From a virus, in the IMG/VR virus record IMGVR_UViG_3300011116_000296, positions 1 to 63,039 of that record: a DNA stretch of 63,039 bases; one strand, written 5' to 3'. The notes beneath the pieces were generated by a model. That model saw only the letters and a program-made list of their open reading frames with translations. It ran no database searches and had not been told where the DNA came from. Shown in pieces: positions 1 through 8,069 of this stretch (position 1 is the first letter of the stretch; each line of letters opens with the position of its first letter). The translations under genes and the position numbers were made by a program.

Positions 1-179
1 TGTGCTTTACCAGCAATATCACCAGCGGTTTAAGCCGCCGCACCGATGCCACTAGGAACTCCCACGTTAGCCGCAGTACCAAACGCTTGTTGTTGCAAAG
101 GTGAAGCGCCAGCGGTCAATGGGCCACCGTATTCTTGGTATGGAGCTTCGGACAGCGCCTGACCTTTACCCAGCATGTC
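1..179. repeat. Terminal redundancy, copy 1 (assembly overlap of a circular genome)
   Basis: Bases 1-179 align without gaps to 62861-63039 with mismatches at 32, 65, 138, 167, 177 and 178. The mismatches at 32 and 65 lie near the end of this copy, and the other four near the end of the second copy, as expected from error-rich read ends. Each copy gains a false stop codon in the gene crossing the junction (TAA at 30-32 here, TAG at 62998-63000 in the other). The unique circular length is therefore about 62,860 bp. Confidence 0.93.
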
Positions 180-1079
180 AGTCACATAAGGGCCAGCCCA
201 GCTAGACAATGCGGATTCTGTACCGGTTACACCTGCATTAGCGGCAGTGCCAATACCAGAGAGACCACCTTCGGCGTAATGCTGAACAGCGCCACCAGTA
301 GCGTAGGCTTTGGCCAGACCACCGGGCATAAACTTATCTGGGTTAATTTCTTTGCCTTGCTTCTTTGTGCCGGTACGAGCTTGACGGATACGATCCATCA
401 TGTCGTATAGCTTTTGTGCACCGGCATCAGAATTGCCATTACCCAAGTGAGACACAACATCGGCAGGGACAACGAACTCACCATGGCTAAGCGCGGCGGG
501 TTGATCTTTACCAATTTGTGCGGGGATTTCATCAGCCATGCCGTCAGTTTTGCCTTGCAAATATCTACCTTGCGCCAACCCCATTAAACCACCTTGCGCG
601 GCTCTAACTTCTTCAGGAGCTGCCGGGGCTACAGGGGCTTGCGCCGCTACTTTTGGCATAAAAGATACATCACCACCGTAACGAGTGCCGCCAGCACCGG
701 GGCGACGACCGGCAGTAGGAGCGTTCACCATGTTTCGTGTTGCGGTGTAACGGGGAATACTGCCTTGGTATCCAGAAGGTGTAGATGAAGACTTGTTTGC
801 GCCAAGCAGACCGGCCAAACCACCACCCAAAGCGCCAAGCTTAAGAATGTCTAGATTGCCTTTGCTGTCACTAAACAGTTTTTTAAGAAGCCCACTTAGC
901 CCGCTTGTATCAGCAGTGCCGGGAAGAGTTCCACCATAAGTTGGGTCAAATACAGATTCATCCCCGCCACCCATAACTGGGGGAAGCAGACCACCGTACG
1001 TTGGATCAAAAACGCTCTCGTCACCAACGTTATACGTAGGCGGCACTTCAACACCGTAGTCATCACCGTAAATTGACAT
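1..1079 (-). CDS. Virion-associated Gly/Gln-rich protein, N-terminal part of the junction-spanning gene
   Basis: This is the N-terminal 359 codons of a protein that continues on the circle into 62860-61882, about 685 aa in all. The start ATG (1079) follows AGGAAATAACT. The N-terminus holds two copies of a DESVFDPTYGG motif that also ends the upstream 790-aa protein. A short hydrophobic Gly/Leu stretch follows, then a conserved-looking block with SHGEFVVPADVVSHLG and a GAQKLYDMMDRIR helix, seen in other podovirus virion proteins. The TAA at 30-32 comes from one G-to-A mismatch against the other terminal copy (CAA, Gln), so I treat it as a sequencing error. It lies 2 nt downstream of the 790-aa gene in the late operon. 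Role inferred: internal virion or ejection-type component; enzymatic function unknown. Confidence 0.8.
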
Positions 1080-1081
1080 AG

Positions 1082-3454
1082 TTATTTCCTTTTCGCGGTG
1101 TCTTCACCAGCTGGGGTTAAATCAATATTTGACCCAAACAAATCTTCCATCAATTTTATATGGGCGTAAGGGTCTTGCATAGGGGCTTGTTGCGCTGGGG
1201 CTTGTTGTCCATACAAAAGCGCTAATAAACCCATCATATCCATACTGGATGAACTTGATGGGCGTGCGGAGGTTGTTGGAGCCTTGGCCGGTGCTTTAGA
1301 TGTAGCAGCAGGGGGAGTTGCGGTGACTGGCTCCGGTAATGGCAAAGTACCATCAAACGTTGGGTCAAACACATGCTCCTTTGTTTTGTCTCGGTTGCCT
1401 GTCATCACTAGCTCAGGAAGCTTTTCCGCACCTGTAATAGGCGTGGTCGGAAAGTCTTCATCCGGACTTGGCATAGGCCGTTTACCTGTCATCACTAACT
1501 CTTCAAGCTTTTCTGCTGGTGCAGGCGCTATGTATGGTTGCAGTGATTTAATAAATTCGTCTACGCCTGTAGGTTCTTGTTGAACCGTCATTTCTTCTTT
1601 TGGACGGTCTCCCTTTATCACTAGCTCTTCAAGCTTTTTCTCTGGAGTTGGTAAGGGGAGTTCACCTGCATTTTCAAGATTCCTAAGAATGTCTTCGGAC
1701 ACACCACGACCAACGGTATCGCGGTTGCCGGTGATAACCATCTCGTTGTCAGCGTTAATTAGGTTAAGTATTCCTTCGTTGCTCAGGCCGCTATCCGATG
1801 GCTTATCTAGTGTGTTGATACCGATAGACTTTAAGAAGTCATCAGCTTCTTCTATTTGCGGTTCAGCAGTAAAAGATCTTGTAGTTGACGATGGCCCGTA
1901 AAGACTTTCAAGTTCACTGATCGCTCTTTGCGTATTTGCGTCTTCTTCGTCAATAGGGGTTTGTGACCGACTAATAGCTGTGTTAAGTCTATTTTCTATG
2001 AGTTGTGCTTGCTCTTCTGGGTCAAGAGGTGGTTCTGTCGATGAAGGTTCTGTTGATGGACTCAAACCGCTATCTTTTGGCGCTATGCTGCTTAAATACG
2101 GCAACAAAGCCAAGGGGTCGCCACTCTCGATAGCCTTTACTGCGCCAACAGTTTTAGCAACATCTTTAAGATTAATTCCACCAATGTCGGTTATGCCGCC
2201 CAAATTAGCGCCAGAAAATAGCATGGCAAGTGGATCGCCGCTCTTTACAGCACCTGCAAATCTACCTGCGTTGGCAATATCAGACATGCCGCTTATACCT
2301 GCAAGGCCACCCGCGCCCGCAAGACTGGTAATTGCGCCCAGTACATTACCTTGCTTTGCAGCAATAGCGGCGTTAGCAGCCATAGCAAAAGGTTGCAGGC
2401 CGGGAACAAACGATGCAAGTGTTAGCAAAGGCGCAATTTTCCCTATATCACTACTAGACGCACCTTGCGTATAAAAAATTGGGTTTCCCTGAGCATCAAA
2501 CTGGACGCCATAGCCAGTATTGCCCTTACCCTCAAACGTACCGCCAAAAAAGTTACCCTTTTGACGTTCGCTGTAAGTGTTGGGAACAGCTTGACCTGTT
2601 AGCTTGTTTCCAAAAGTTTCTTCGTTTCTGGTTTCATACATGGGATTACCCATGTCATCAGTTCCTACATACGATTCAACTGGACGGGTAATTTTCCCAA
2701 ACTGCTTAATGTCAGTAATACCAATACCAGCCAAAATCTTGGCCATGTCTTCGGCATTCTTTTCCGCAGAGCCGTGACCCGCACCAGACCATTTGCCCGT
2801 TAAACCTTGACCTAGAATTTGTTTTGTTAATGCTTCTGTATAGTCAGTCTTGGGCGCGGGTTTCTCAATGGGCGCTGGTTGAGGCGCAGCAGGAGGTGCT
2901 AAAAGTTCAGGAGGAGGTTCAACAGGAGTCTCAACAGGAGGCGCTATAGGAGCTCTTTCAATAGGCGTTGGTTGAAGTGCGGCAAGAAGATCAACGGGAG
3001 GCTCAACAGGAGTCTCAACAGGAGGCGCAACAGGAAGTTGTTCTGATAGCCTAAAAAGATCTGTTTCAATAAACGATGGTTGAAACTCAACGGGAGTCTC
3101 AACAGGAGGCGCAACAGGAAGTTGTTCTGATAGCCTAAAAAGATCTGTTTCAATAAACGATGGTTGAAACTCAACGGGAGTCTCAACAGGAGGCGCAACA
3201 GGAAGTCTTTCTGGATCTCGTTCTACGTCAAGGCTAAACAAATATTCTAATGGGTCTGTAAATGCAGGTGCAGGTGTTGGAGCAGGTACAGGCGCAGCTA
3301 CAGGTGTTGGCACTGGAACAGGGGCGGGGGCAGGAGCTGGAGCGGCAGGCAAAGACGCAATGCCACCACCGTAACCGCCAAACATATTCCCATCGAACAT
3401 TCCGGTGTCTTCGTAATCCATGAAGTAGTTGTTTGGGCGTTCACGAATAGCCAT
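1082..3454 (-). CDS. Proline-rich repeat virion protein, 790 aa
   Basis: Start ATG follows AAGGATTAAAC. About 30-60 residues in is an Ala/Pro/Val low-complexity run. Two near-identical 28-residue units (core LPVAPPVETPVEFQPSFIET) and shorter PPVETPVE echoes follow. The centre is Ala/Gly-rich and hydrophobic (roughly 340-450), possibly membrane-active. The C-terminal half has four copies of a short motif: EMVITGNRD, ELVIKGDRP, ELVMTGKRP and ELVMTGNRD. The last is followed by HVFDPTFDGTLP, the same motif found at the N-terminus of the next gene. The length, disorder and position after the tail hub suggest an internal virion or ejection protein, but no known family could be assigned. Next gene starts 2 nt downstream. 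Confidence 0.85.
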   Translation of the reverse strand: MAIRERPNNYFMDYEDTGMFDGNMFGGYGGGIASLPAAPAPAPAPVPVPTPVAAPVPAPTPAPAFTDPLEYLFSLDVERDPERLPVAPPVETPVEFQPSFIETDLFRLSEQLPVAPPVETPVEFQPSFIETDLFRLSEQLPVAPPVETPVEPPVDLLAALQPTPIERAPIAPPVETPVEPPPELLAPPAAPQPAPIEKPAPKTDYTEALTKQILGQGLTGKWSGAGHGSAEKNAEDMAKILAGIGITDIKQFGKITRPVESYVGTDDMGNPMYETRNEETFGNKLTGQAVPNTYSERQKGNFFGGTFEGKGNTGYGVQFDAQGNPIFYTQGASSSDIGKIAPLLTLASFVPGLQPFAMAANAAIAAKQGNVLGAITSLAGAGGLAGISGMSDIANAGRFAGAVKSGDPLAMLFSGANLGGITDIGGINLKDVAKTVGAVKAIESGDPLALLPYLSSIAPKDSGLSPSTEPSSTEPPLDPEEQAQLIENRLNTAISRSQTPIDEEDANTQRAISELESLYGPSSTTRSFTAEPQIEEADDFLKSIGINTLDKPSDSGLSNEGILNLINADNEMVITGNRDTVGRGVSEDILRNLENAGELPLPTPEKKLEELVIKGDRPKEEMTVQQEPTGVDEFIKSLQPYIAPAPAEKLEELVMTGKRPMPSPDEDFPTTPITGAEKLPELVMTGNRDKTKEHVFDPTFDGTLPLPEPVTATPPAATSKAPAKAPTTSARPSSSSSMDMMGLLALLYGQQAPAQQAPMQDPYAHIKLMEDLFGSNIDLTPAGEDTAKRK
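3031..3204 (-). repeat. 84-bp tandem repeat within the 790-aa gene
   Basis: The sequence beginning CAGGAAGTTGTTCTGATAGC at 3031 restarts at 3115 and, truncated, at 3199, giving an exact 84-bp period (28 codons). The two full units are nearly identical at the DNA level. This implies a recent in-frame duplication rather than an old protein repeat. Degenerate copies of the PPVETPVE part continue toward 2890. Confidence 0.9.
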
Positions 3455-3463
3455 GTTTAATCC

Positions 3464-4129
3464 TTAAGGCAAAGCCGACACAAAAGAAAGTGTAGCCACA
3501 ACAGACGCAGTGGACGGCTTAGTTGGCGTGCCAGAGGCCGCATAGTGTTCAATAGTAACCAAAGCGTTTGTAGTTGACCAATAAATTTGAACGTAATCGC
3601 CTGCATTCATAGACAAAAAGTAGTTCCAGCCTTTGATGTCGTGAAACGGATCGCCCGGATTTTTACGTGCCGGTAACCCAACTTTACCAGTGGAACCTGT
3701 AATGTCCGTGCCGTTTTGTTTTAGCCAAATAAAAATATCATGCGGTGCGTTATCTGCGTTTTGTACTTGAACGCTAAACTGTAAGTTGTAAATACCGGGC
3801 TTAGTTACTTTAATCTTGGAGCCAGTATCAAGAACAACACTGTTTGAAAAGTCCGTTACAGATAACGCCATCAACGTAGCAGTATTAGCTGTTGTTGTTT
3901 GGCTTGTAAAATCAGAAAACGCACCATAAGGGAACCGAACGCCTGAGCCATCAATTGAGCCTGAACCAGTTTGGAGTTGTCCTAAGATTGCATCAAGCCT
4001 ATTGAAATACAAACGCAAGACGTTGTTAAGCTGATCAATATATTGGGGTGTGTACTGAACAGGAGCCAACGGCAGGTTAGGCGCGGCAACCTGATTAATC
4101 TCGTATTCTGACGTAACAATAAACGTCAT
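3464..4129 (-). CDS. C1q/TNF-like jelly-roll structural protein, 221 aa
   Basis: The N-terminal ~65 residues are helical and hydrophilic (LNNVLRLYFNRLDAILGQL). The C-terminal ~150 residues read as a C1q/TNF-type beta-sandwich: GIYNLQFSVQVQ, an IFIWLKQNGTDI strand pair, then NAGDYVQIYWS and a final VVATLSFV strand. This fold is frequent in phage and bacterial spike or appendage proteins and usually trimerises. The gene overlaps the tail hub gene by 4 nt (ATGA), so the two are probably translationally coupled. Likely role: a tail-tip or spike accessory attached to the hub. The fold is inferred by eye from motif spacing. Confidence 0.7.
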   Translation of the reverse strand: MTFIVTSEYEINQVAAPNLPLAPVQYTPQYIDQLNNVLRLYFNRLDAILGQLQTGSGSIDGSGVRFPYGAFSDFTSQTTTANTATLMALSVTDFSNSVVLDTGSKIKVTKPGIYNLQFSVQVQNADNAPHDIFIWLKQNGTDITGSTGKVGLPARKNPGDPFHDIKGWNYFLSMNAGDYVQIYWSTTNALVTIEHYAASGTPTKPSTASVVATLSFVSALP

Positions 4130-6249
4130 GAGTTACCTCTGCGGCCATCTTGTTTGATGTCAATACGGGGGCTACCCAACTGCCACGCACAGCCAATTTG
4201 GTTAGACGATACTTGCATAATCATCTGACGGCCACGCACACGAACGTAGACCTGACCAGTAAACTGTTCAATCACAGAGGTAGATGTACGAGTCACTGTA
4301 GCGTCTGAGTTACCGCCCACAGAAATAGGGTTGTTATAACCAGAGCCTGAGTTCTGCATCGGGATGAGCGTCATCACCACTTGTGGGTTAGCGGTATCAG
4401 AGCCACGGAACGTAATGTCTGGCAGCATCCTCCACACAAAACCAAAGTGATCGCCGTCATCAATATCAAATTCAGCAGAGCTAATGATGGCTTCAATTGG
4501 CAGAGTTGTGCCAGTCTCGTTATCGTCATTGCCTTGCTCGTGATTCACAAGGTTGTATGAATATGTTGCGGCAAGTGGGTAGTCCCGCAAGCCAGAGTCA
4601 AGCCACGCAGTTCTTGCCATTGTGCCGTATGTCCACACATCTTCTACGTAGTTGTAAGTAACGTAGCTGTCAATGGTAAATGAGTTAGCTGAGCAATAGA
4701 ACCACCAGACTTCATTGAAGCCTTCGTTAGTCCCAGAGAAGACCTGTGCCCACTGAGACAAGTTAATGTCTTGGAATATGTACTGACGCAGATCACAACG
4801 CAGTGTCTGCACACGGCCATCGTATTTGTAAAACTTATCTACGCCCATCCAGTAGATAACACCCGATGCAACCGAAACCGCGTTCTGACCAGCGAGGGAA
4901 ATATTGTCCCCAAGGAGCTGAGTTGACCAAACCGCTGGTGGGCCTTGGTACTGGAGAGAGTACAGCGCAGAGTCTGTAAACACCACAATCTCTTGGCGAG
5001 TCTGAATACAACTGACGATTTCTGAGCCGTGCGACAAACGGATACTACCGGCCTGATTGGTGGCTGAAGGAGTCCAGTCAGTTACAGATTCTTGATCTGA
5101 CCAACGGATCAACATTGGATCTTGGGTTGTGCTACCCAGATCATTACACCCAAAGGCAAACACAAACCGGCTGATGTCAGATACAAAGATAAAGTTCTGA
5201 ATTACTGGGCAGTTAGACGCATCACCTAGATCGGTAATTTTAATACCTCGTGGGGAGAAACTCTGCGTTCCAGACTGAGTACCGCTTGTGTTAATAGCCG
5301 CACCGCCGTAAGTCAAAGACAAGTTACAGGTTGTACCACTGCTGTTAACCACATAGTAGACTGTACTGACGTTTAAACCTGTTGGCAAAGCACCGGTCGT
5401 ATTGAGCGTAACCGCAGTGCCGTTCCTCAAAGCAACTGTGGTTGTTAAAACAGCAGGAGATGCAATTGTGACGGAGAAGGTTGAATTGGATACGCCAACT
5501 TGAGCAGTCCAGTAATAAATGCCACCACCTCTGGGGCCATAAATCAGATCTTCACCAAAGTTAGCCTGACTCCACAGCTGGATAGTGTTAACAGACGATG
5601 TACCAAAACCCCAAGTACCAGAACCCCAAGCGCCGCCACCCCAGCCGGTTAGCGCGACAGCATAGGCCGGGCCAGTATGAATCTCATAAGACGCAGTGAC
5701 CGTGGCTCCGCCACCGGGTGAGCCTGAGATAGCGGTAGCGTTAGGCGTTACTGAAATAACAATTGTGTAAGTATTGGCATCAACAACAGTAACTTGGAAG
5801 TTCTGGTTTAACACTGCGGCAGTGACGTTCGTGCCACCACCGCCAATATCTGTAGCTCCGCTAAAGTTTACAAAGTCCCCTGTGTAGCAGCCATGAGCCG
5901 TGTCGGTGACTGTGACTGTCGTAGAAGCTGTAAGCGCAAATGGGTTGTTATTGATGACTGCGGATGCACGAATGGGCGTAATGTCGTAGTACGCACCACC
6001 ACTGGAAATGTAAAACTTAAGATTAGTGCCAACACCGATCAGGTTATTCCCACCCAGTGTGATCCAGTTCCACAGAGAGCGGCAAACACCTTGAAAAACA
6101 GACGTAGAAATACGAACCCAACCACCGATTTTTTCTGGTGTCCCTTGACGAAAGCGCATCTTATCGGAAACATACCAGCCGTTCTCGGATGTGTACCGGG
6201 TGTTTTCCTTGTTTACACCTGCTTTCAGGGTTAGTTTCTTTAATGGCAT
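4126..6249 (-). CDS. Tail hub / stabilisation protein (P22 gp10-like), 707 aa
   Basis: The N-terminus (LTLKAGVNKENTRYTSENGWYVSDKMRFR, abbreviated) and WNWITLGGNNLIGVGTN blade are typical of podovirus tail hub or stabilisation proteins, which close the portal-adaptor channel below the neck. The later body carries beta-propeller-like signatures: LSHGSEIVSCIQTRQEIVVF, SGVIYWMGVDKFYKYDG and a C-terminal FTGQVYVRVRGRQM. At 707 aa it is longer than P22 gp10 (about 470 aa). The extra length matches two inserted Thr/Gly-rich beta domains, at roughly 95-185 (TAHGCYTGDFVNFSG) and 250-330. There is a GWGGGAWGSGTWG linker at about 205. It sits between the lysis genes and the C1q-like gene. Confidence 0.82.
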   Translation of the reverse strand: MPLKKLTLKAGVNKENTRYTSENGWYVSDKMRFRQGTPEKIGGWVRISTSVFQGVCRSLWNWITLGGNNLIGVGTNLKFYISSGGAYYDITPIRASAVINNNPFALTASTTVTVTDTAHGCYTGDFVNFSGATDIGGGGTNVTAAVLNQNFQVTVVDANTYTIVISVTPNATAISGSPGGGATVTASYEIHTGPAYAVALTGWGGGAWGSGTWGFGTSSVNTIQLWSQANFGEDLIYGPRGGGIYYWTAQVGVSNSTFSVTIASPAVLTTTVALRNGTAVTLNTTGALPTGLNVSTVYYVVNSSGTTCNLSLTYGGAAINTSGTQSGTQSFSPRGIKITDLGDASNCPVIQNFIFVSDISRFVFAFGCNDLGSTTQDPMLIRWSDQESVTDWTPSATNQAGSIRLSHGSEIVSCIQTRQEIVVFTDSALYSLQYQGPPAVWSTQLLGDNISLAGQNAVSVASGVIYWMGVDKFYKYDGRVQTLRCDLRQYIFQDINLSQWAQVFSGTNEGFNEVWWFYCSANSFTIDSYVTYNYVEDVWTYGTMARTAWLDSGLRDYPLAATYSYNLVNHEQGNDDNETGTTLPIEAIISSAEFDIDDGDHFGFVWRMLPDITFRGSDTANPQVVMTLIPMQNSGSGYNNPISVGGNSDATVTRTSTSVIEQFTGQVYVRVRGRQMIMQVSSNQIGCAWQLGSPRIDIKQDGRRGNS

Positions 6250-6257
6250 GGGCGATC

Positions 6258-6734
6258 CTAGGATAAAAACACGGCCCGCTCGTCTATACGGCGTTTCTGT
6301 AGCCCTTTGAGAATTTTACCCCCCGCCATACAATATTTCAACAGTTCTTCTGCCGCGCCTTCCATGTCACCACGAAGAACCTTTTGACGAAGTGTTGAAC
6401 GCTGCAAAGTGCCTAACCCCACATTGAAGGCAAATGATACCAACGCATCAAACTGTCCTTGAGTAAGAGGCACAGGACAATAAGTAGCCACGCCTTTCTC
6501 AAACCTAGCAAGGTCTGCCCTAAGAATTGCATCAACTTCCTCCATTGAGTATTTACGCATAGCCTCTGCGGGCGGTACAAACGCATCCCGCTGGTCTATC
6601 TTAAGCTTACCCTGCTCTGGGAACATGACATGGCCCACGCCCACGGTGTAAAGGCGTGCGGGGCATTTATATGGCATCTGCCTCACGCCCTCGTGATGAC
6701 GGATCATTTTCAGGCACTTATCTGAAATCTTCAT
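6258..6734 (-). CDS. Endolysin, T4-type lysozyme (GH24) with E-C-T triad
   Basis: 158 aa, the normal size for a GH24 muramidase that cuts the glycan beta-1,4 bond of peptidoglycan. The active-site segment reads HHEGVRQMPYKC...LYTVGVGH. It has Glu15, eight residues, Cys24, five residues, Thr30, so Cys replaces the usual Asp (E-8-D/C-5-T pattern). Known family fact: T4 lysozyme tolerates Cys at its Asp20, so activity is expected. The helix QGQFDALVSFAFNVG is the other family signature. There is no signal peptide, so release depends on the upstream holin candidate, whose gene overlaps it by 4 nt. Confidence 0.92.
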   Translation of the reverse strand: MKISDKCLKMIRHHEGVRQMPYKCPARLYTVGVGHVMFPEQGKLKIDQRDAFVPPAEAMRKYSMEEVDAILRADLARFEKGVATYCPVPLTQGQFDALVSFAFNVGLGTLQRSTLRQKVLRGDMEGAAEELLKYCMAGGKILKGLQKRRIDERAVFLS

Positions 6735-7246
6735 TTGCCAAACGCCCGGCCACCAAAGTGGAAAGCAATGATTGAAGCAAACAAAGCTTGGGTTTCAGAA
6801 TCCCAGAGCATTTCGGCCAGCTCAGTAAACGGTACACCACGGCTCCAGCCGTAAGCAAACAGGCCCACGTCAATAAAAAACAACAAGAAGAAGAAGCCGT
6901 AGGTAATAACTGGGCGAACAGAAGCTCGGAGGTTCTTCATCCACTGGCTGGTTCCCTCGTTTAAACTCATGTCGTGGGCATAGATTGCCTGCATTTCTGC
7001 CTGTTGAGCACCGATCAAAACCTGTTTAGTGTTAGCCGCGCTCTCTGTTTCTAGCTGCTCAGACTTGATATGTTCAATGCGTTCTTGAGCTTCAAAGCCC
7101 GCTTTACGCAGTTCCAGCTCACGGGTGATCTGCATCTGGGCTAGGTCTAGCTCATGCTTTTTATCGGCCCGATCTTGGAAGAAATCAAGAATCTTGGGCA
7201 GGCCGCCCATCAAGAATGAGATCAAGGTTGAGAGTAGTGTCAGCAT
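6731..7246 (-). CDS. Holin candidate, GTA-holin-3TM type, 171 aa
   Basis: An N-terminal hydrophobic segment (LLSTLISFLMGGLPKIL) is followed by a ~70-residue charged coiled coil. Then comes WMKNLRASVRPVITY, the hallmark of the 3-TM holin family found in gene-transfer agents and podoviruses. Two hydrophobic helices follow (FFFLLFFIDVGLFAYGW and LFASIIAFHFGG). It would form the inner-membrane lesion that admits the lysozyme. It overlaps the lysozyme start by 4 nt, and its ATG directly abuts the stop of the 49-aa ORF upstream. Confidence 0.82.
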   Translation of the reverse strand: MLTLLSTLISFLMGGLPKILDFFQDRADKKHELDLAQMQITRELELRKAGFEAQERIEHIKSEQLETESAANTKQVLIGAQQAEMQAIYAHDMSLNEGTSQWMKNLRASVRPVITYGFFFLLFFIDVGLFAYGWSRGVPFTELAEMLWDSETQALFASIIAFHFGGRAFGK

Positions 7247-7396
7247 TTAAAGTCCAATCATTCCAAGAAGTTTATCTACAATCTTTCCAGCCAACTCGTC
7301 AGGCAGGAAGCGAAGCAGTCCAAGCACCCACCAAGCAATGCAAAGCCTGACAAAGACTTTGAGAAACATATCAAACTGTTTCTGGTACTCATTCAC
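7247..7396 (-). CDS. Small membrane protein of the lysis cassette, 49 aa (GTG start)
   Basis: Reading from GTG at 7396 gives MNEYQKQFDMFLKVFVRL, then a transmembrane helix (CIAWWVLGLLRFLP) and a short amphipathic tail ending GMIGL. The GTG overlaps the upstream stop in a GTGA, and its TAA (7249-7247) is directly followed by the holin ATG at 7246. The frame fills the gap exactly, which argues for a real coupled gene. One TM helix beside a holin suggests an antiholin or accessory holin. That role is inferred from position only. Confidence 0.7.
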   Translation of the reverse strand: MNEYQKQFDMFLKVFVRLCIAWWVLGLLRFLPDELAGKIVDKLLGMIGL

Positions 7397-7893
7397 CGCC
7401 CACACCTTGACTTAGCGCACAGTTCAGCAACTTCGTTGATCCCCCAGCCAATAGCGCCAAGGAGCATCACAATCACCACAATACCTATCGCCCATTCCAT
7501 CTGCTCTTGCTCGGCTTCTTTGCGGCGCTTTTCTTCAGCTTTTAATGCTGCCATCTCTTTGGCATCGTCCCTGTCCATTTCAGCTTGAAGTGCCTTGGCC
7601 TTGTTCCATACGTCTATGCGACCAGCCTGCATAAAAAGCATCTTTAGCTCTTCTTCAAACCGCTTGGCTTGATCAAGCGCCATCTCAATCTGTAATGCCG
7701 CACCAAGGTTGGATTTCCCGCCTGTACGCTTGGCCTGAAGCATGGCCTTGGTTGCGTTGCTCTTTGCATCAAAAAGCTTACCAATTACGGGGCCGAGGCT
7801 TGCAAGATCATTGGCCACCTTACTGGCCTTCTTGACCATACTGATAGCGCTTTGCAAACCTTCTAACGCCGTGACCGGATCTATTGGAATCAT
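7393..7893 (-). CDS. Membrane-anchored coiled-coil protein of the lysis cassette, 166 aa
   Basis: Residues 1-60 are helical (VTALEGLQSAISMVKKASKVAND). Residues 65-130 are a charged coiled coil rich in Lys/Glu/Ala, and a single strong TM helix follows (WAIGIVVIVMLLGAIGWGI). The short C-terminal tail has two Cys. The layout (cytoplasmic or virion-side helix plus C-terminal anchor) fits no canonical spanin, which would be N-anchored. It overlaps the genes on both sides by 4 nt. Function unknown; lysis accessory or membrane organiser inferred from context. Confidence 0.75.
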   Translation of the reverse strand: MIPIDPVTALEGLQSAISMVKKASKVANDLASLGPVIGKLFDAKSNATKAMLQAKRTGGKSNLGAALQIEMALDQAKRFEEELKMLFMQAGRIDVWNKAKALQAEMDRDDAKEMAALKAEEKRRKEAEQEQMEWAIGIVVIVMLLGAIGWGINEVAELCAKSRCGR

Positions 7894-8042
7894 TTGCGTT
7901 CAACTTTCCGCCACTCTAGGCAAACAACCTTTCGGTTGTAAACATCACCTGTCCATATCCAACGAACACACCTGTACTCAGGCTCCACCTTTGAGGAAGC
8001 ACCCGATAAAAATACCAGCGGCAGCAATAAAAGGAAACGCAT
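7890..8042 (-). CDS. Small secreted protein of the lysis cassette, 50 aa
   Basis: ATG at 8042 opens a 50-codon frame that ends in an ATGA overlap with the 166-aa gene. MRFLLLLPLVFLSGASS is a compact signal peptide with likely cleavage after GA or SS. The mature ~33 residues are basic and aromatic, with two Cys (RCVRWIW, VVCLEWR) that could form one disulfide. There is no lipobox Cys, so it is not a classical Rz1 lipoprotein. No Shine-Dalgarno is visible, and a GC hairpin (8044-8062) ends one base before the start codon. It may act in the periplasm during lysis. Confidence 0.65.
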   Translation of the reverse strand: MRFLLLLPLVFLSGASSKVEPEYRCVRWIWTGDVYNRKVVCLEWRKVERK

Positions 8043-8043
8043 A

Positions 8044-8062
8044 GGGCGGAGTTGCACCGCCC
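8044..8062 (-). promoter_or_regulatory. GC hairpin abutting the 50-aa lysis gene start
   Basis: On the minus strand GGGCGG-TGCAACT-CCGCCC forms a perfect 6-bp stem. One base separates it from the ATG at 8042, and no U-tract follows, so it is not an obvious terminator. It occupies the place where a ribosome-binding site should be. Confidence 0.5.
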
Positions 8063-8069
8063 AACCCAA

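Noticed and set aside
3020-3200. CRISPR-like repetition
   Set aside because: The 84-bp units are adjacent, in frame and without unique spacers, so they are a coding duplication. No CRISPR array is present.
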